Source: Takakia lepidozioides (lineage: Eukaryota; Streptophyta; Takakiopsida; Takakiales; Takakiaceae). Taken from it: DNA of 64,000 nt. The DNA lies in assembly GCA_030704615.1 (NCBI GenBank), contig CM060734.1, forward strand, positions 63,690,042 to 63,754,041, read 5' to 3'. The notes below the pieces were generated by a model, which saw nothing but the letters and a program-made list of their open reading frames with translations, made no database searches and was not told the DNA's origin. Of this stretch, positions 1-10,949 are shown piece after piece (positions within the stretch are counted from its first letter, which is position 1; each line of letters starts with the position of its first letter). Position numbers and translations under genes: made by a program.

Positions 1-458
1 TCATAAACTCCTCCGCATTTGATGGCATCATTTATAAAATGTGACCCTTGATCACTGACGAATTCCAGTGGGCTACCAAATCGTGTGATGATGTTTTCAT
101 ATAAGAATTTGGCTGTTGATCTGGCAGTGTTGTCTCTTAGTGCCTTGGCCTCTACCCATTTGGTAGTATAGTTAGTGGTTATGAGGATGTATTGGTTTTG
201 TGTGTACCTTGCTGGAGGTTTAATGGGTCCCACGAAGTCTAGCCCCAGCGTTGAAATGGTTCTGTTGGTAGTATTGGGTGCATAGTACCCTTCCCAGTTC
301 GTTCTACTGGTCCCATCCTCTGGCAAACATCACACTGTTGACAGTGTTCATAAGTGTCTCCAAATATAGTAGGCCACCAATAACCTGCTAATAATATCTT
401 TTTGTTGTCAGGTCCGAACTGAAGCGTCCTCCTGCAATTTCTTCGTGTAGCTCTTACA
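1..458 (-). pseudogene. gypsy integrase fragment (zinc-binding and core domain)
   Basis: The minus strand reads a CQQCDVC zinc-binding half (about 345-310), then the integrase core with GLDFVGP, which carries the first catalytic Asp, and [12 protein letters not shown], which carries the second. The catalytic Glu would lie beyond base 1. A stop interrupts the frame just before the ELHEEIAGG phrase (about 450). A one-base loss near 243, in the run TGGGGCTA, shifts the frame between PFQRW and LDFVGP. An active enzyme would insert cDNA into the genome; this one cannot be translated whole. Confidence 0.85.
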
Positions 459-1217
459 TCACTGTTTGGCTTGCTCTTTGTTCACACATCTTCTCATTAT
501 GGAGTCAATTCCTCTTTTGCACAAAATCCCCTTGATTACTGTGTACGGTTTGCTTTTCATTGAAAGCTTTCTCCTGTCATCTTTGGTGTAGTCTTCAGGA
601 AATTTCCTTGTGTTTAGATAGTATTTGATTGGCCATTGCCAATCATCTTGATCTTGATTCTGAATGTCTTCTGAATCTTCCTTGGTAACTGTATACGCTC
701 CAATACTGATATTGGCCAATTCTGGATTGTTTGTTTCGTTGTTTTCCTTGTCATCTTCTTCTTCTGGATCTGGCTCATCCTCAATAATAAGTCCTTCATC
801 AAGAGGTTCTTCTTCATCTGATGAGTCCTCTTCTTCATCAGTGTCATCCATGAGTTTAAGAGAATCTGGGAGGTCATAGTCTCCTTGAAACACTCCCAGA
901 GCATTTATATGATCTGTCTCTTCATCTTGTGCTTCTGGTTGAACAACAAACATAAATGCATCGGGGAGTTGATCCTCTACCCCCGTGGCTGGTTTTCCTG
1001 TAGTAATCCTTGACAGATGATCTGATGTAACATGTAATCTTCCTGGTTTATGAACAACTTCAAAATCATACTCATGAAGCAATAACCATCGAGCAACCCT
1101 GCCATTAGCTAGTGGTCGATTTGCTAAATGAACTAGAGCCTGATGATCAACAATAAACTTAAAGCGATTGCCAAGTAAATAATGCCAAAACTTTTGAACA
1201 GCATAAATCATTGCCAA
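459..1217 (-). pseudogene. gypsy RNase H C-terminus and RNase H-integrase linker
   Basis: A 252-codon open frame. It starts with the end of the RNase H fold (MIYAVQKFWHYLLG, FIVDHQALVHL, VVHKPGRLHVTSDHLSR). The typical acidic linker follows, with runs of Asp and Glu around 740-860. It ends with the KPYTVIKGILCKRG phrase that precedes the integrase zinc domain. The serine-rich reading on the opposite strand at 664-879 is only the shadow of the acidic linker. A frame change around 1217-1230 separates it from the upstream RNase H half. Confidence 0.85.
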
Positions 1218-1226
1218 TGCTTCCCT

Positions 1227-2448
1227 TTATGTGGTGCTATAGTTCTTCTCGGCTGCTGTCAACAATCTGCTTGCATAATAGATTGGTGAATCTATTGTGC
1301 CTGTCACATTCTGAGCTAGAACTGCTCCCAAAGCAATGCCCGATGCATCACTGTGTACATGAAATGGTAAATCCCATCTTGGATTTATCAGAATTGGTGC
1401 TGCTGAGAGTGCTCTTTTTAGTGAATCAAATGATTCCTGGCAAGCTGGAGACCATCTGTACTCGACATCTTGCTTCAGCAGTCCATAGACTGGTGCCGCT
1501 CGATGAGCATATTTGTCCATGTACCTTCTGTAATAGCTTGTCTGTCCCAGAAATCTCTTGAGTTTCTTGGGATTTTCTGGTGGTGGTATTTTCTGGATAA
1601 CCTCCACTTTATTTGGATCCACCAGAATTCCCTGTTGGCACATAATGTGTCCCAACAATAATCCTGAATTTACACAAAATGTACATTTTTCCGGATTGAG
1701 ACTTACTCCATTGTTTCTGCAGGCTTGTGAGCAAAGTTTTAACTGTGCCAAGTGTTTGGATTTCTGTCCGAAGACATTGAAATCATCCAAAAATACCTGC
1801 ATAAAATCGTTGAGATAATTCTTGAATATCTAGATACTGCTCGCTGAAACGTGGCTGGTGCGTTGCAAAGTCCAAATGGCATGACTTTGTAAGCACAGGC
1901 TCCTCATTCAGTGATGAATGCGGTCTTTTCTCGGTCTTCTTCTGCCATCTGCACCTGGTTGTACCCACTGAACCCATCCATGAATGTGTACATCTCATGT
2001 CCTGCCACTGTATCCAACACTATTTCGGCGAAAGGTAGTGGAAATGGGTCTTTCTTGGTTCCTACGTTTAACTTGCGGTAGTCCACACATACTCGTAATT
2101 TTCCATTTTCTTGGGTACTATCACAATGGGCGATAACCATTGTGGTGTCTCTATTGGGTATATGAATCCTGCATCCAGTAATTTCTTGATTTCTTCCCAA
2201 ACTTTAGCTGCATAGTTGGGGTTCATTCTGTAACGGTTCTGACGAATTGGTTTTGTGTCAATTTCCAATTCAATTCGGTGCTGACAGATGTTGGAATGTA
2301 TACCCTTCAAATCTTTGTAGTTCCAGGCATATACATCCTTGTATTCAGTGAATAATGTAGTGGCTTCTTGTAGAAATGATTCTTCAAGACCTACACTTAC
2401 TCGTATTATCTGTGGTTCTTCCATTGTTCCCAGATTCACTTGAATCAA
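1227..2448 (-). pseudogene. gypsy reverse transcriptase and start of RNase H, frameshifted
   Basis: Three overlapping minus-strand frames together cover the RT domain. 2448-2068 has YAWNYKDLKGIHSNICQH and RYRMNPNYAAKVWEEIKKLL. 2200-1904 has GKLRVCVDYRKLN and FMDGFSGYNQV. 1802-1227 has the active-site phrase QVFLDDFNVFG, then CTFCVNSGLLLGHI, RRFLGQ-like KRFLGQTSYYRRY and the RNase H phrase FHVHSDASGIALGAVLAQ. The second Asp pair (FLDD) is kept. At least two frameshifts fall between the pieces, so no RT can be made. The enzyme would have copied the element RNA into DNA. Confidence 0.88.
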
Positions 2449-2462
2449 TTGAGTTTCTTCCG

Positions 2463-3307
2463 TTACTGTTCATCTTGCAATTTCTTGTCCGATGGTTGCA
2501 ATCGTGGCAGGTACTTCACTGATTTTAATGTCTTATTCCTTTCTTGATAAAAACGGGCAGAGTGTTGAGGTGTGTCCATAGCTTCTTCCTCCGGATCTTC
2601 CGTTCTCGGAGTATTCGGTTTTCCTTGGGTGTTCACCATGTGACATCCTACTGTTGGGGTATGTTTGACCACTAATTTCCCAATAGGTTCCAACTGTGGA
2701 TGTGCTGCATATACTGTGGCTTCCTCTTCATCTGACAGTCCACTGGCCCAATCATTCTCTTCCACTATACAAGGTCGTTTATCTCGTGGAATGGTACCTC
2801 GTTGCTTCGTAGTGATAGTGACTTGTTCTGATCCCTTTTTGATCGTGAGAGTCTGACTTCCCCAATCGTGGTGTGATTGGGCTTGTGTTAACCATGGTCG
2901 GCCAAATAGTAGCGAATATCTTTCTGCCACATCCTTAATTCTGAGAATGGTTACTGATACTTCGTATACCAGTCCTGCTACTTCCATTGCAAGTCGTCTA
3001 ATGATACCCAATGGCTGCATTTTTTTCGTTGATCGGCCATTCGTATCATGAATGGAGCAAGTTCCATGTGCCCCAATCCTAGTGACTTCTTCGTCTTCTC
3101 TGTCATGATATTCACTCCGGATCCTCCATCGATGAGTACATCCGTTACCAGATTCCGTCCAATACGTACTTGTATTACGGGTATTGCTTCGTCGTAGTCT
3201 GGAATTTGTTGTATAGTTGTGGGTTTAATCGTGTAAACCTCTGGTGTTGGTTTTTGTTTTGGGTGGGGGTCAATGCCTCGATTGCCCGAAATAAAGTTTT
3301 CTTGCAA
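2463..3307 (-). pseudogene. gypsy aspartic protease and protease-RT spacer
   Basis: The protease frame (3307-2978) carries VLIDGGSGVNIMT, the retropepsin active-site loop in the Gly-Gly form common in this gypsy lineage, followed by KSLGLGHMELAPF. A second frame (3020-2463) continues with EVSVTILRIKD, LLFGRPWL and a spacer with VTITTKQRG and NDWASGLSDEEEAT. The spacer phrase recurs in the 10.96-11.29 kb copy, which ties the two elements together. One frame change at about 2980-3020 splits the domain. Confidence 0.82.
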
Positions 3308-4116
3308 TGTGGAGCAATTTTTAATAATTGTCCAATGGTAATTTGGGTCTTGGTCTGGCAGATTACTTCAGCCAATTTTGTTTCCGTGGTTGCGTTCGTG
3401 GTCTTCATCGTTGGTCTGATTTGATCATCTGGAGTTGGCTCTCCATAAGGTATATGGGTTCCCTCTTGCATTTGGGCTATGGCTTTACTTACCTCCTGGT
3501 GTAAGCTCTTTTCTTCCTGCCATGCTGCACTTTCTGGATATTGTTTCCGTTCTTCTTCAATCTCCTTATTTGGAGGTTTCTGTTTCTTGGCCTGAGTTCG
3601 GGTTACCACAAAGGTATCCACTACAGGAGTTACCACACTCACGGCTACACTCGGTCCGGCTTCCATATTTCCCACTTCTGCCTCATGCTTGATTCGTAAC
3701 TGACATTCATGTTTCCAGTGTCTCTCTTTCTTGCAGTAGTGGCATCTTGTGATTTCTTTGTTTTTGGGTTGATGTTCTCTATCCCGTGGTGGATAGTCAT
3801 CTCGTGGCCTCTGATAACAATTACCCATATTGTATCGTCTCGGTCCATCCGATCCTCCCCGTCGGATTTGGACTTGGTGTACCCCCATCTCTCGTGTGTA
3901 CCCACTCTTCTTGGCCCTTTGATTGTAAATACAATGGCTGGTATTATGATTGTAAATATGACAAATATCACAGTATTTGTCTTTCATGTGATATTCTGTT
4001 GCCAAGTGTCTTGCAGTCCCGCATTTGTGACACCATGTTGTCTTTCGTGGTCCTTTATCTTTAAAATTCTTGATAGCCTCTGCTATCTTCTGATCCAAAG
4101 TGGTTTTGTCAATCAC
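3175..4116 (-). pseudogene. gypsy gag C-terminal part with zinc knuckles
   Basis: A 313-codon open frame. It begins with cysteine/histidine motifs CHKCGTARHLATEYH and CDICHIYNHNTSHC, then CHYCKKERHWKHEC at about codon 115-130. The last fits C-X2-C-X4-H-X4-C, the nucleocapsid knuckle that binds RNA. A basic, low-complexity region and the approach to the protease follow; the last codons overlap the protease frame in a different phase. It is the longest intact frame of this element. Confidence 0.82.
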
Positions 4117-4828
4117 TTCTTTCTTCTTTGCTTGGATCCTTGGAATCTTTACTTCTGCTCTGATGAAATCCCAATTCCAATTTCTTTGCAGTTCCTACTG
4201 CTTCAGCCAAAGTGTTGTTAGGCATAACTGTAACCATGGTTACATATTCAGAACGAAGTCCGTTGATGAACCATGATTTTTGCAAGTCACCCCGTGGTGC
4301 TTGAGGTAGCTTCCTGATCAGAGTCTTCATTCTCTCCAGGTAGTCGCCTACCAATTCTTTCTTTTTCTGTCTCAAGTTCTGTAATCCTGTGAAGATTTCA
4401 GACGTGGATTTGTTGGATCTATATCGTTCTTGAAACACGGCTCTCATATCTGCCCAATTTGCAAAGTGATTGGCTGGAAAGGTTGCCAACCATTCAATGC
4501 ATTTTTTGGCCATTGAACAAGGAAATAATCGGATCTTTTCCTGGTCTGTTGCTCATTGTAAATGGTGCACATGTTCTCGAATTGATTAAGATGGATATCC
4601 AGATCAGATTTCCCATCATATAAAGGAAACGGTGGTCTGGTTTTGCTTGCTGCTAGAGCCATTGGTGCTGCTGGTGCATCTGGTTGTCCAAACTGGGATG
4701 GTCCCGCCGCTGCTGGTTGTGGTGGTGTTGGGATTGTCAAGGCTAGTGGTGTTGTTGGTGTTTGTCTTCCAAACAATGATTCAAAGTCTCAAGAATTTCT
4801 CCTGCCAGCTGCCTCCACCCTGCGCCAT
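4109..4828 (-). pseudogene. gypsy gag capsid region
   Basis: The frame 4513-4109 matches the retrotransposon gag capsid pattern (FANWADMRAVFQERYRSN, LRQKKKELVGDYLERMKTL, KSWFINGL). The frame 4776-4444 gives the preceding Pro/Ala-rich part and QFENMCTIYNEQQ. A Met codon at 4828 opens a short frame (MAQGGGSWQEKFLRL) that hits a stop at 4781-4783, so the gag start needs a frameshift or lies internally. The start is uncertain. Confidence 0.8.
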
Positions 4829-4914
4829 GTTGTCCAGGCTGACTGATGAAGGCCTCGGGAGAGCCATCGATGAAGTCAAACCCCGAAACCCTAAATCGCC
4901 CCACAGCCGTAGAA

Positions 4915-5305
4915 TCAACCAGAAAGCAAGTAGAGATGCCAAATTCTTGAAGGAAAGTGACAAGTGAAGAAACAATGTTCCATGGTTTCTGTCATGCCAC
5001 AGTTGCACACCATGCATGTGGGATCCCGATCCTGCAAACTGACAGCCATAGGAAAGATTCGATTGGCGATTTTCTAGAGGTACGCGCTAATTTTTGCGAA
5101 GCGGTGTTTGGCCCAGATATCTTTCCAAACTCCTTTCTAGGCTGGGATTTGCAGGTTGAGATTCCATTTTTTTGTTTCACTTGGCTGTGAAGTTGGCATT
5201 TCCCAGCTGCATTCTGTAGCCCATCCTCACTGTATATCGTAGGAGCGGCGTTTTTTTGGCATCCATCCAGGTCTACTCTCCTGGATCAAACTACAGCCTG
5301 GTGTC
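4915..5305 (-). pseudogene. LINE fragment: zf-RVT zinc-finger end of a non-LTR polyprotein
   Basis: The minus strand, allowing frame changes, reads TVRMGY, GVWKDIWAKHRFAKISAYL, NRIFP, CMVCNCG, ETMEHCFFTCHFPSRIW. The same phrases occur in the better-preserved LINE at 22.6-23.1 kb (VWKDIWKKFRVAKISAFLWK, EHCLADCPFPARVW). This is the zinc-finger domain found downstream of RT in plant L1-type LINEs. Several stops and shifts are present. It ends about 90 bp before the gag Met codon of the gypsy element and lies on the same strand. Confidence 0.75.
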
Positions 5306-5538
5306 AACCATTAATGCACCCATTAACAGTTGCATACTTAATTTAAGGTTCGTGTTAGACAGAGCCAGGTCAGGTCCTGAAGGCGCCGCCTAGCTCCAAA
5401 GGTGCTGCTAGTGTGGATTTATAAATTTGTTTGCGTTTGTAATTTGTAACCAACAGTTAGTGCTAACTCCTTGACGTATTTACGAAAACAAAAGTCTAGA
5501 AATAAGTAAAGCGAATGTATAATTACTTTGGGATAAAT

Positions 5539-5539
5539 A

Positions 5540-5597
<58 letters not shown>
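5539..5597. repeat. (TA)n microsatellite
   Basis: An almost pure TA run of nearly 60 bases with one TG interruption near 5553. Confidence 0.97.
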
Positions 5598-5599
<2 letters not shown>

Positions 5600-7490
5600 A
5601 GATAGCCTAGTGTAAATATTAGTTATTAAGCAAACAACAAATTTTAATTTCTGCCAACCAACTTAATTTGTTTTTTTAAGGATTTTATGTATATATTTAC
5701 GTTTAAAAGATATGGATATTGATTTACTTAGTTTTAACTAGTCCCCATTAATTTAGGTGAGTCAAGAATATACAATCAATTAGATCATTCTAAGGAAAAG
5801 ATCAGCCCAACAAACAATATTAATATAACCAAAATAAAAGAAGAGAATCAAAACCAACTACAGGAAACAGTGTGGCTATTGGAATTTGAAACCAACCTCG
5901 AATGTGCGAGTGAAATCACTAACCGATAAGTCCGTCAAGTTATATTCAACACCAACCTTCCTATCCAAGTACTTATAAGGCTATTAGAAGGATTCTGAAC
6001 AAATAAGCAAAACTAAGCGAGCTGCGGCCAACAGGAGTTGAAGCCCTCCCAACCTTAAAAATGTAAACTACCAAACTAACCATCAGACTAATCTAGGGAT
6101 GTTGTTACAAAAGGTTTCTTTTAGTTATTTAAACACAGTAGTCAAATCTCACTCTTTAACATGGCCTGGCAATTAGAATTCCCTGTTTTCAAAAATCCAT
6201 AAGTCCCTACTAGGTTCTTCAATTCACTTGCTGTAAAACAAAGGCTCTAACCTAAGCTTTACTCAATAAGATATTTGAATTAGTTTGTGAATCAAGGTTC
6301 ATAAAAATGGTTTAGCTCAAATCGTTCAAACATATATGTCTTTGCAGATCAGTGCCATGGATATGACCAAGTCTCAAATTCTGCTAGCATATACTGCCTA
6401 CTTTAGAAATTCTTAACCCAAGCAATAATTACTAAAACTACAAACTTCTAGTGTTGTAGTAATCTTAATTTTATGACTCAAAGAAGAATCCACTTAGATA
6501 TCTTACTAGCAAAAATAAATAGATCAAATCGTATCAGCCAAACATGATTCTACACCATAGACTTTTTGTTGCTCCAGTTTAAAAACCACTACTTTCAAAA
6601 CTTCCTATTTTATGATCCCTGCCTTCGATTTGGCTAATCTTAGGTCCCATTGGAAGTATTAGCCTTATTCTCTGCTATCAACAAGAACTAGCATAGAAAT
6701 CTTCCAGAACATATTCTAATGCAGATCAATTTTGTATAAAAAAAAATGAGAACCCTTTCCTACATGAAAAATGACCAAGTCCCCAACATCTGCAATTGTG
6801 TGCCAGTGTAAGAAAAACTGATTTCCAAAATTAATTTCTGAGGATGCAAGGCTCTGATTTCACTAATGTCAGGTTCTATTGGGAGAATTATCCTTATTCT
6901 CTGCTATCAGAAAGAACTAGCATGGAAATAGGTCAAGAGAACCCCACTAGAGCAGATCTACTTTGCCAACAAATGAGCAGAATCCTAAAGCCAAGGCCTT
7001 GAAAAGCAAAACAAGAACTGGACTTCCTACCAGCCCTTGTCTAGATTACCGTTACACTTGACACTCCGAGAGAGTTGATCAGATCAAGTCATCACTTCAC
7101 TCAATTTCAAAGCGGAAAGAATTAGATACGATTGCAAATCTGGAACAAAATAGTTGTAACTTTGAGTCCATCGCTCACTACTACTGATTCTCTCTCCATC
7201 TTTGTGTTCTCCAACTCTAACGGCTGCCCTCCACCGTGTTCTCTACATCGTGCTAGTCGCTCAGTGGTACTCTCTCGATTGATACTACTTGCTTCTCATT
7301 CCCCCAAGCCTTCTTTTATGCTTCTGTTGGGCCAATAGGAAAATTAGGAATTAATCATTAAATTTAATGGGAGCTTGTTGGCCTGGTAATGTCATCCCTT
7401 TTGCATCCATCCTATAAATTCATCCAGCCTGTGCTCTCTCATCCATCCCATCCATTTTCATTCTTCCTCAAAATTTTCATCCATCTGTAA
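5600..7490. other. AT-rich stretch without recognisable genes
   Basis: No open frame here resembles a protein family on either strand. A diverged direct repeat is visible: 6617-6740 and 6847-6970 share TTATTCTCTGCTATCA and GAACTAGCAT in the same order, about 230 bp apart. The rest is unassigned. Confidence 0.6.
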
Positions 7491-7512
7491 CTTTCATCCA
7501 TCTAGGGACATG

Positions 7513-7551
7513 ACCAACTTAAGTTGGTACATGACCAACTTACATTGACAC
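7513..7551. repeat. 16-bp perfect palindrome with partial direct repeat
   Basis: ACCAACTTAAGTTGGT at 7513-7528 is its own reverse complement. The motif ACATGACCAACTTA occurs twice in a row (from 7509 and from 7530). It lies just 3' of the minus-strand methylase-like pseudogene. Confidence 0.85.
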
Positions 7552-9070
7552 ATGAGCCAACCAGAAGGACTCGCATCCACACGCAAACATACAAAGACAA
7601 TTGCAGACGCATCAATTTCGGTGCCGCAATTACTCAACGGTCTGACTTGTATTAGCAGTGACGTCGAGGACCCTGCCTTCAACATCTGTGCACGTTTCCA
7701 TGAGCGTTTGGATGAATGCAGGACTCCTGGTCATGCCATACCTCCAAGGCTTGCCCGCCAAGTTGCAAAGCATGTCCTTCTCTCCCACATGGTTGAAGAG
7801 GACATTATACCCCACTGGATCAATTGTGGAGTCAACAAGTCGGCCTGTTGGACGTAATTTGAATTTCAAATGTTCCTTCACGAAGCATAATGCCTGAAAG
7901 ATAAAAGTTTGCAAACAAAGAAGGCAAAAAGTTAGAGGTCGCCGACACGTACATGAGCAAGTTCGGCGCTGAAATCGGCAGAAGAGAGGAAAAGCGCAGC
8001 ATACATTGTGACCCTCGTTGAATAGACCATGCATGTTGATGCAAGTCCACATCTTCTTCAGGATGAGTGCTGCACTTCTCTCCGTCCATACTTTGACATC
8101 ATGAGCAGTGACGACTCCATCAGCTGCTAGCACAACAATACAACCGTCGTCGTCCAACATGTTGGCCGCGAACCCGAATGTGTGGCTCCAGTTTCATTCG
8201 TCGTACTTGTTCCACCACGGGGTTGAGCCCAGTCCCACTATCTCCTGCCCATCCGGGATATCCACAAGGAGATGGAGGCTTTCACCGCCCTGTCCCCGAC
8301 TATGCTCTTCTTACCGTGGCTCATCGCCAGAAAATACCCCATCATCTTTGTGTAGCCATGAGTGTCCTCGATTTCATTGCTAGTGGCCTTCCTCTTCTCC
8401 TTCCCCTGGTGGGCTTCCATCGCCTTCCTCAATCTCGTTTTTTCCTGCCTTATAGTCAGAGCACTTACGAAACTTTCATTAACACACTCCACAATTGTGG
8501 GTGTTTTGAGGGGTTCCCTGCTCGCAATGTGCACCGCACGGTAGGGTCTTCCAGGTGCATCCTCGTACAGTGATCTCTTCGCAGCTGAACCCCCAGAGTG
8601 CTGGCCCTTGTGAATTTTCGGACGAGGTGTGGCCCCCTGGGTGTTCTTCTGCTGGAAATCGTCATTGGAATCCTCGTCCTCTGGCTGAATATGTTGCTGC
8701 TTCTTCTTCTTGGGTGTGGGGCTCTTCGTCTCTTGCCCCTATTTGCGCATTATTTTCCTCTTCTCCTTGGCCAACGCGGCCGTCTTTGGCCGACTTTTTC
8801 AGTGCTTTATGCTTTGCGGCTTCCTCTGCTTTCAGTTTTGCTGCGTCCTCCGGTTGGGGATCTAAATGCGCCTTGATAGCCCGGGCATTCGCTTCCTTCC
8901 TCAAGTTTACCTCGAACATGTCAACGGTCCCACTTGGGAGATCCACATACCAGGGACTGTCCACCAAATGCTCGGCATGCCACCCCTTCGCTATGACTTC
9001 TGTGTACATCATACCATGTCCTCCAGGTGTCCTCCACGCCAGGAAGAATGATGGATGGCTTTGGATGGAA
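7550..9070 (-). pseudogene. broken gene with DNA-methylase-like C-terminal half (tentative)
   Basis: Frames on the minus strand line up as one protein. An N-terminal part contains FFLAWRTPGGHGMMYTEV and SPWYVDLPSGTV (about 9050-8900). A Lys/Glu/Ala-rich charged linker follows. Then come PTIVECVNESFVSALT and MMGYFLAMSHGKKSIVGDR (8534-8300), GLGSTPWWNKYDE and NMLDDDGCIVVLAADG (8240-8115), and KPWRYGMTRSPAF and GRVLDVTANTSQTVE (to 7630). A 111-bp GT-AG intron fits at 8004-7894, in phase. Frameshifts near 8700 and 8290, a TGA where Trp is expected after KYDE, and a TAA after QTVE show decay. The order (GCIVVLAADG, then GRVLDVTANTSQT near the end) resembles class-beta N4/N6 DNA methylases, where the SAM-binding motif follows the catalytic one. 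This is an inference and no clear DPPY motif was found. Confidence 0.5.
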
Positions 9071-9074
9071 TGAG

Positions 9075-10610
9075 AGCAAAATTTATGTACCTACAATCAC
9101 AAATTTTTATTACGGTGCCGAAATTCGAAACACGCACACGGGTGATTGCAAACTAGAGTGGACCAAAAACGACAGATCATGAGTACATAAAAAGTACATA
9201 AATGAGGATGTGACGAATCCTCAACCATCGGATTTGCTTCAACTGACAATCTTGACCGTCTATTATTGACTGTTAAAACCAAGATTTTCAAATTGTGATA
9301 ATATCAATTCACAATTTTTTTTTGAAATTTGATCATAATCAACTCTGCATTTATGGTGAATGAATGCGTCTAATGAAAAAAGTTTTGTTATTTCAAAAGA
9401 ATTTAGTCATAAAGGACTTTATGAAAATAGCTATTTTTAAGGCTCAATATAGTACATAATTTTTTTTTAACTTCATATTTTTGAATGATAGTTTTCATTC
9501 CAGATTCCTCATTCTCCAAAGCAAGGTTGAGAGAGTCCATTTTCTTGACTTTGTTCTAACTCCTATATTAAAAAAATCCCTAACGTCTTTTTTTTATGGA
9601 CTGTGACAATTCTTTATGGACTTTTTAAAAGTCCATAGCATCTAGAGATTCTGGTTTTTGATAATGATATTTAAAAGTGTGAAAGTATATGTAGATGAGC
9701 CTCTATACATTAATCCCTTTTTATTGATGGCATTGTCATGTAGGAGTATGATAATTACCACTATTCTATGTCTGGAAAAAACAATGCTGTGATAGCAAAA
9801 AATGGACACTGTAGGCTGCAATCACCCACACGGGCCACTTCAACAACAATCATACTACTGCTGCATCAAGCAAGTGGAAGTTCCCAATACACAGGTATTT
9901 CGGTGCCTGAATACCCACTGGACCATGCATCAATTCAGAGGCAGGACCGGCGTAGGCCTATATGGGATTCCGTGGGACCAGTTGCCCAGGATTCACAAGT
10001 TCCTGGATATTTTGGCGCCACAATACCAACCTCAGTAGCGCTCTGTTTGTAGGATACAATGACAGCAATTGCCTAACATTCACATCTTGCAGAGGGGTAT
10101 TTTGGCGTCGCAATACCTACCGCTGTTTGGCTAAATTCACAGTTAGAACCCAAACTGCAAACAGGTGGATGCATTCGCAGCAAAGTACCTGAACAGGACT
10201 CGCATTGCCGCTTTGTCGGCCCCCTCCTGCTCTTCAATGTATACGATGCGTCTTGCCTTTGCAACTTTTCTAAAAAACAGGTTTGGGAAGTGCCCTCGCC
10301 AAGACTGTAGTTATCCATTGTCTCCGGTTTCGTCCAGTTGATCTGCAACTTGAAAGTGGTGGTATTGCAATCCAATTACACCTGTGCGTGGGTCAGTATA
10401 TATAGCATTGCAGGTCTCCGAAATATTCATGAATTTGAAACTGCGATGAAGTCCAACAGACGCAAGAGGAGGACATTATACCTGATGCCACCAAGTCATG
10501 ACATTCAGCCAGTCGTTCATTTTGTCGTCAGTTGGCTCGATGGGCAAGTGGTATAGATTGCTCATGTGAAGCTTCCATGACATCATCCATTTTCAACACA
10601 TTCACTATGA
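9075..10610. other. stretch without recognisable genes; palindromic GGTATT motifs
   Basis: No supported gene. Three copies of an interrupted palindrome, GGTATT-N10-AATACC or near, occur at 9894-9915, 10005-10027 and 10096-10117. The last two share TATTTTGGCG. The rest is AT-rich and unassigned. Confidence 0.6.
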
Positions 10611-10612
10611 TC

Positions 10613-10912
10613 TTAAAGATGATCTTCTGGATCTCTTATCAAGACTAACGGCTGTACACTCTTTTGATCTGCCATTGTTACTGTGAATGGGGTTGGTTTC
10701 ATGTTACTTAGACCAAGTTTCTGCCTTAATTGGTCTGTCATAATATTCACTCTCAAGCCCCCATCTATCAGTACATCAGTCAGGTCTATGCTTCCAATTC
10801 TCAAATGGATTACTAGCATTGAATCATCAAAGTCCATGACTGTTTCTCGCCCTTTAGGCTTTACATTATAACTTGTCACGTTGTTGTTCATGTCCGTGAC
10901 TGGGACGACCAT
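10613..10912 (-). pseudogene. gypsy protease fragment (flipped block)
   Basis: A 99-codon frame with VLIDGGLRVNIMT, KLGLSNMKPTPFTVTMADQ, equivalent to VLIDGGSGVNIMT and GLGHMELAPFMIRMADQ of the first element. It is truncated right after MADQ, where the flipped block ends, and is therefore not functional. Confidence 0.85.
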
Positions 10913-10949
10913 GGCTGAAACAGGCCAGGGTATTCCATGACTGGAATTC

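Larger units (their letters stand above)
1..4828 (-). mobile_element. Ty3/gypsy LTR retrotransposon, degenerate, cut by left window edge
   Basis: Read on the minus strand, this block has the gypsy order: gag capsid, gag zinc knuckles, protease, reverse transcriptase, RNase H, integrase. The catalytic or signature residues of each domain can be recognised. The frame changes many times and there are in-frame stops, so no full polyprotein can be made. The integrase runs off the left edge. No LTR, tRNA primer-binding site or polypurine tract was recognised at the gag end, where the element abuts a LINE relic at about 4.9 kb. The 10.6-13.5 kb mosaic is a relative, since both share the RT phrase MNPNYA and FLDDF-type active sites. 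The 15.4-19.2 kb element belongs to a different lineage. Confidence 0.9.

Noticed and set aside
664-879. Serine-rich plus-strand ORF
   Set aside because: It is the complement of the Asp/Glu-rich linker of the gypsy polyprotein.
9768-10556. Several plus-strand ORFs of 72-94 codons
   Set aside because: They overlap in different frames, show no family resemblance and lie over a palindrome-rich repeat.
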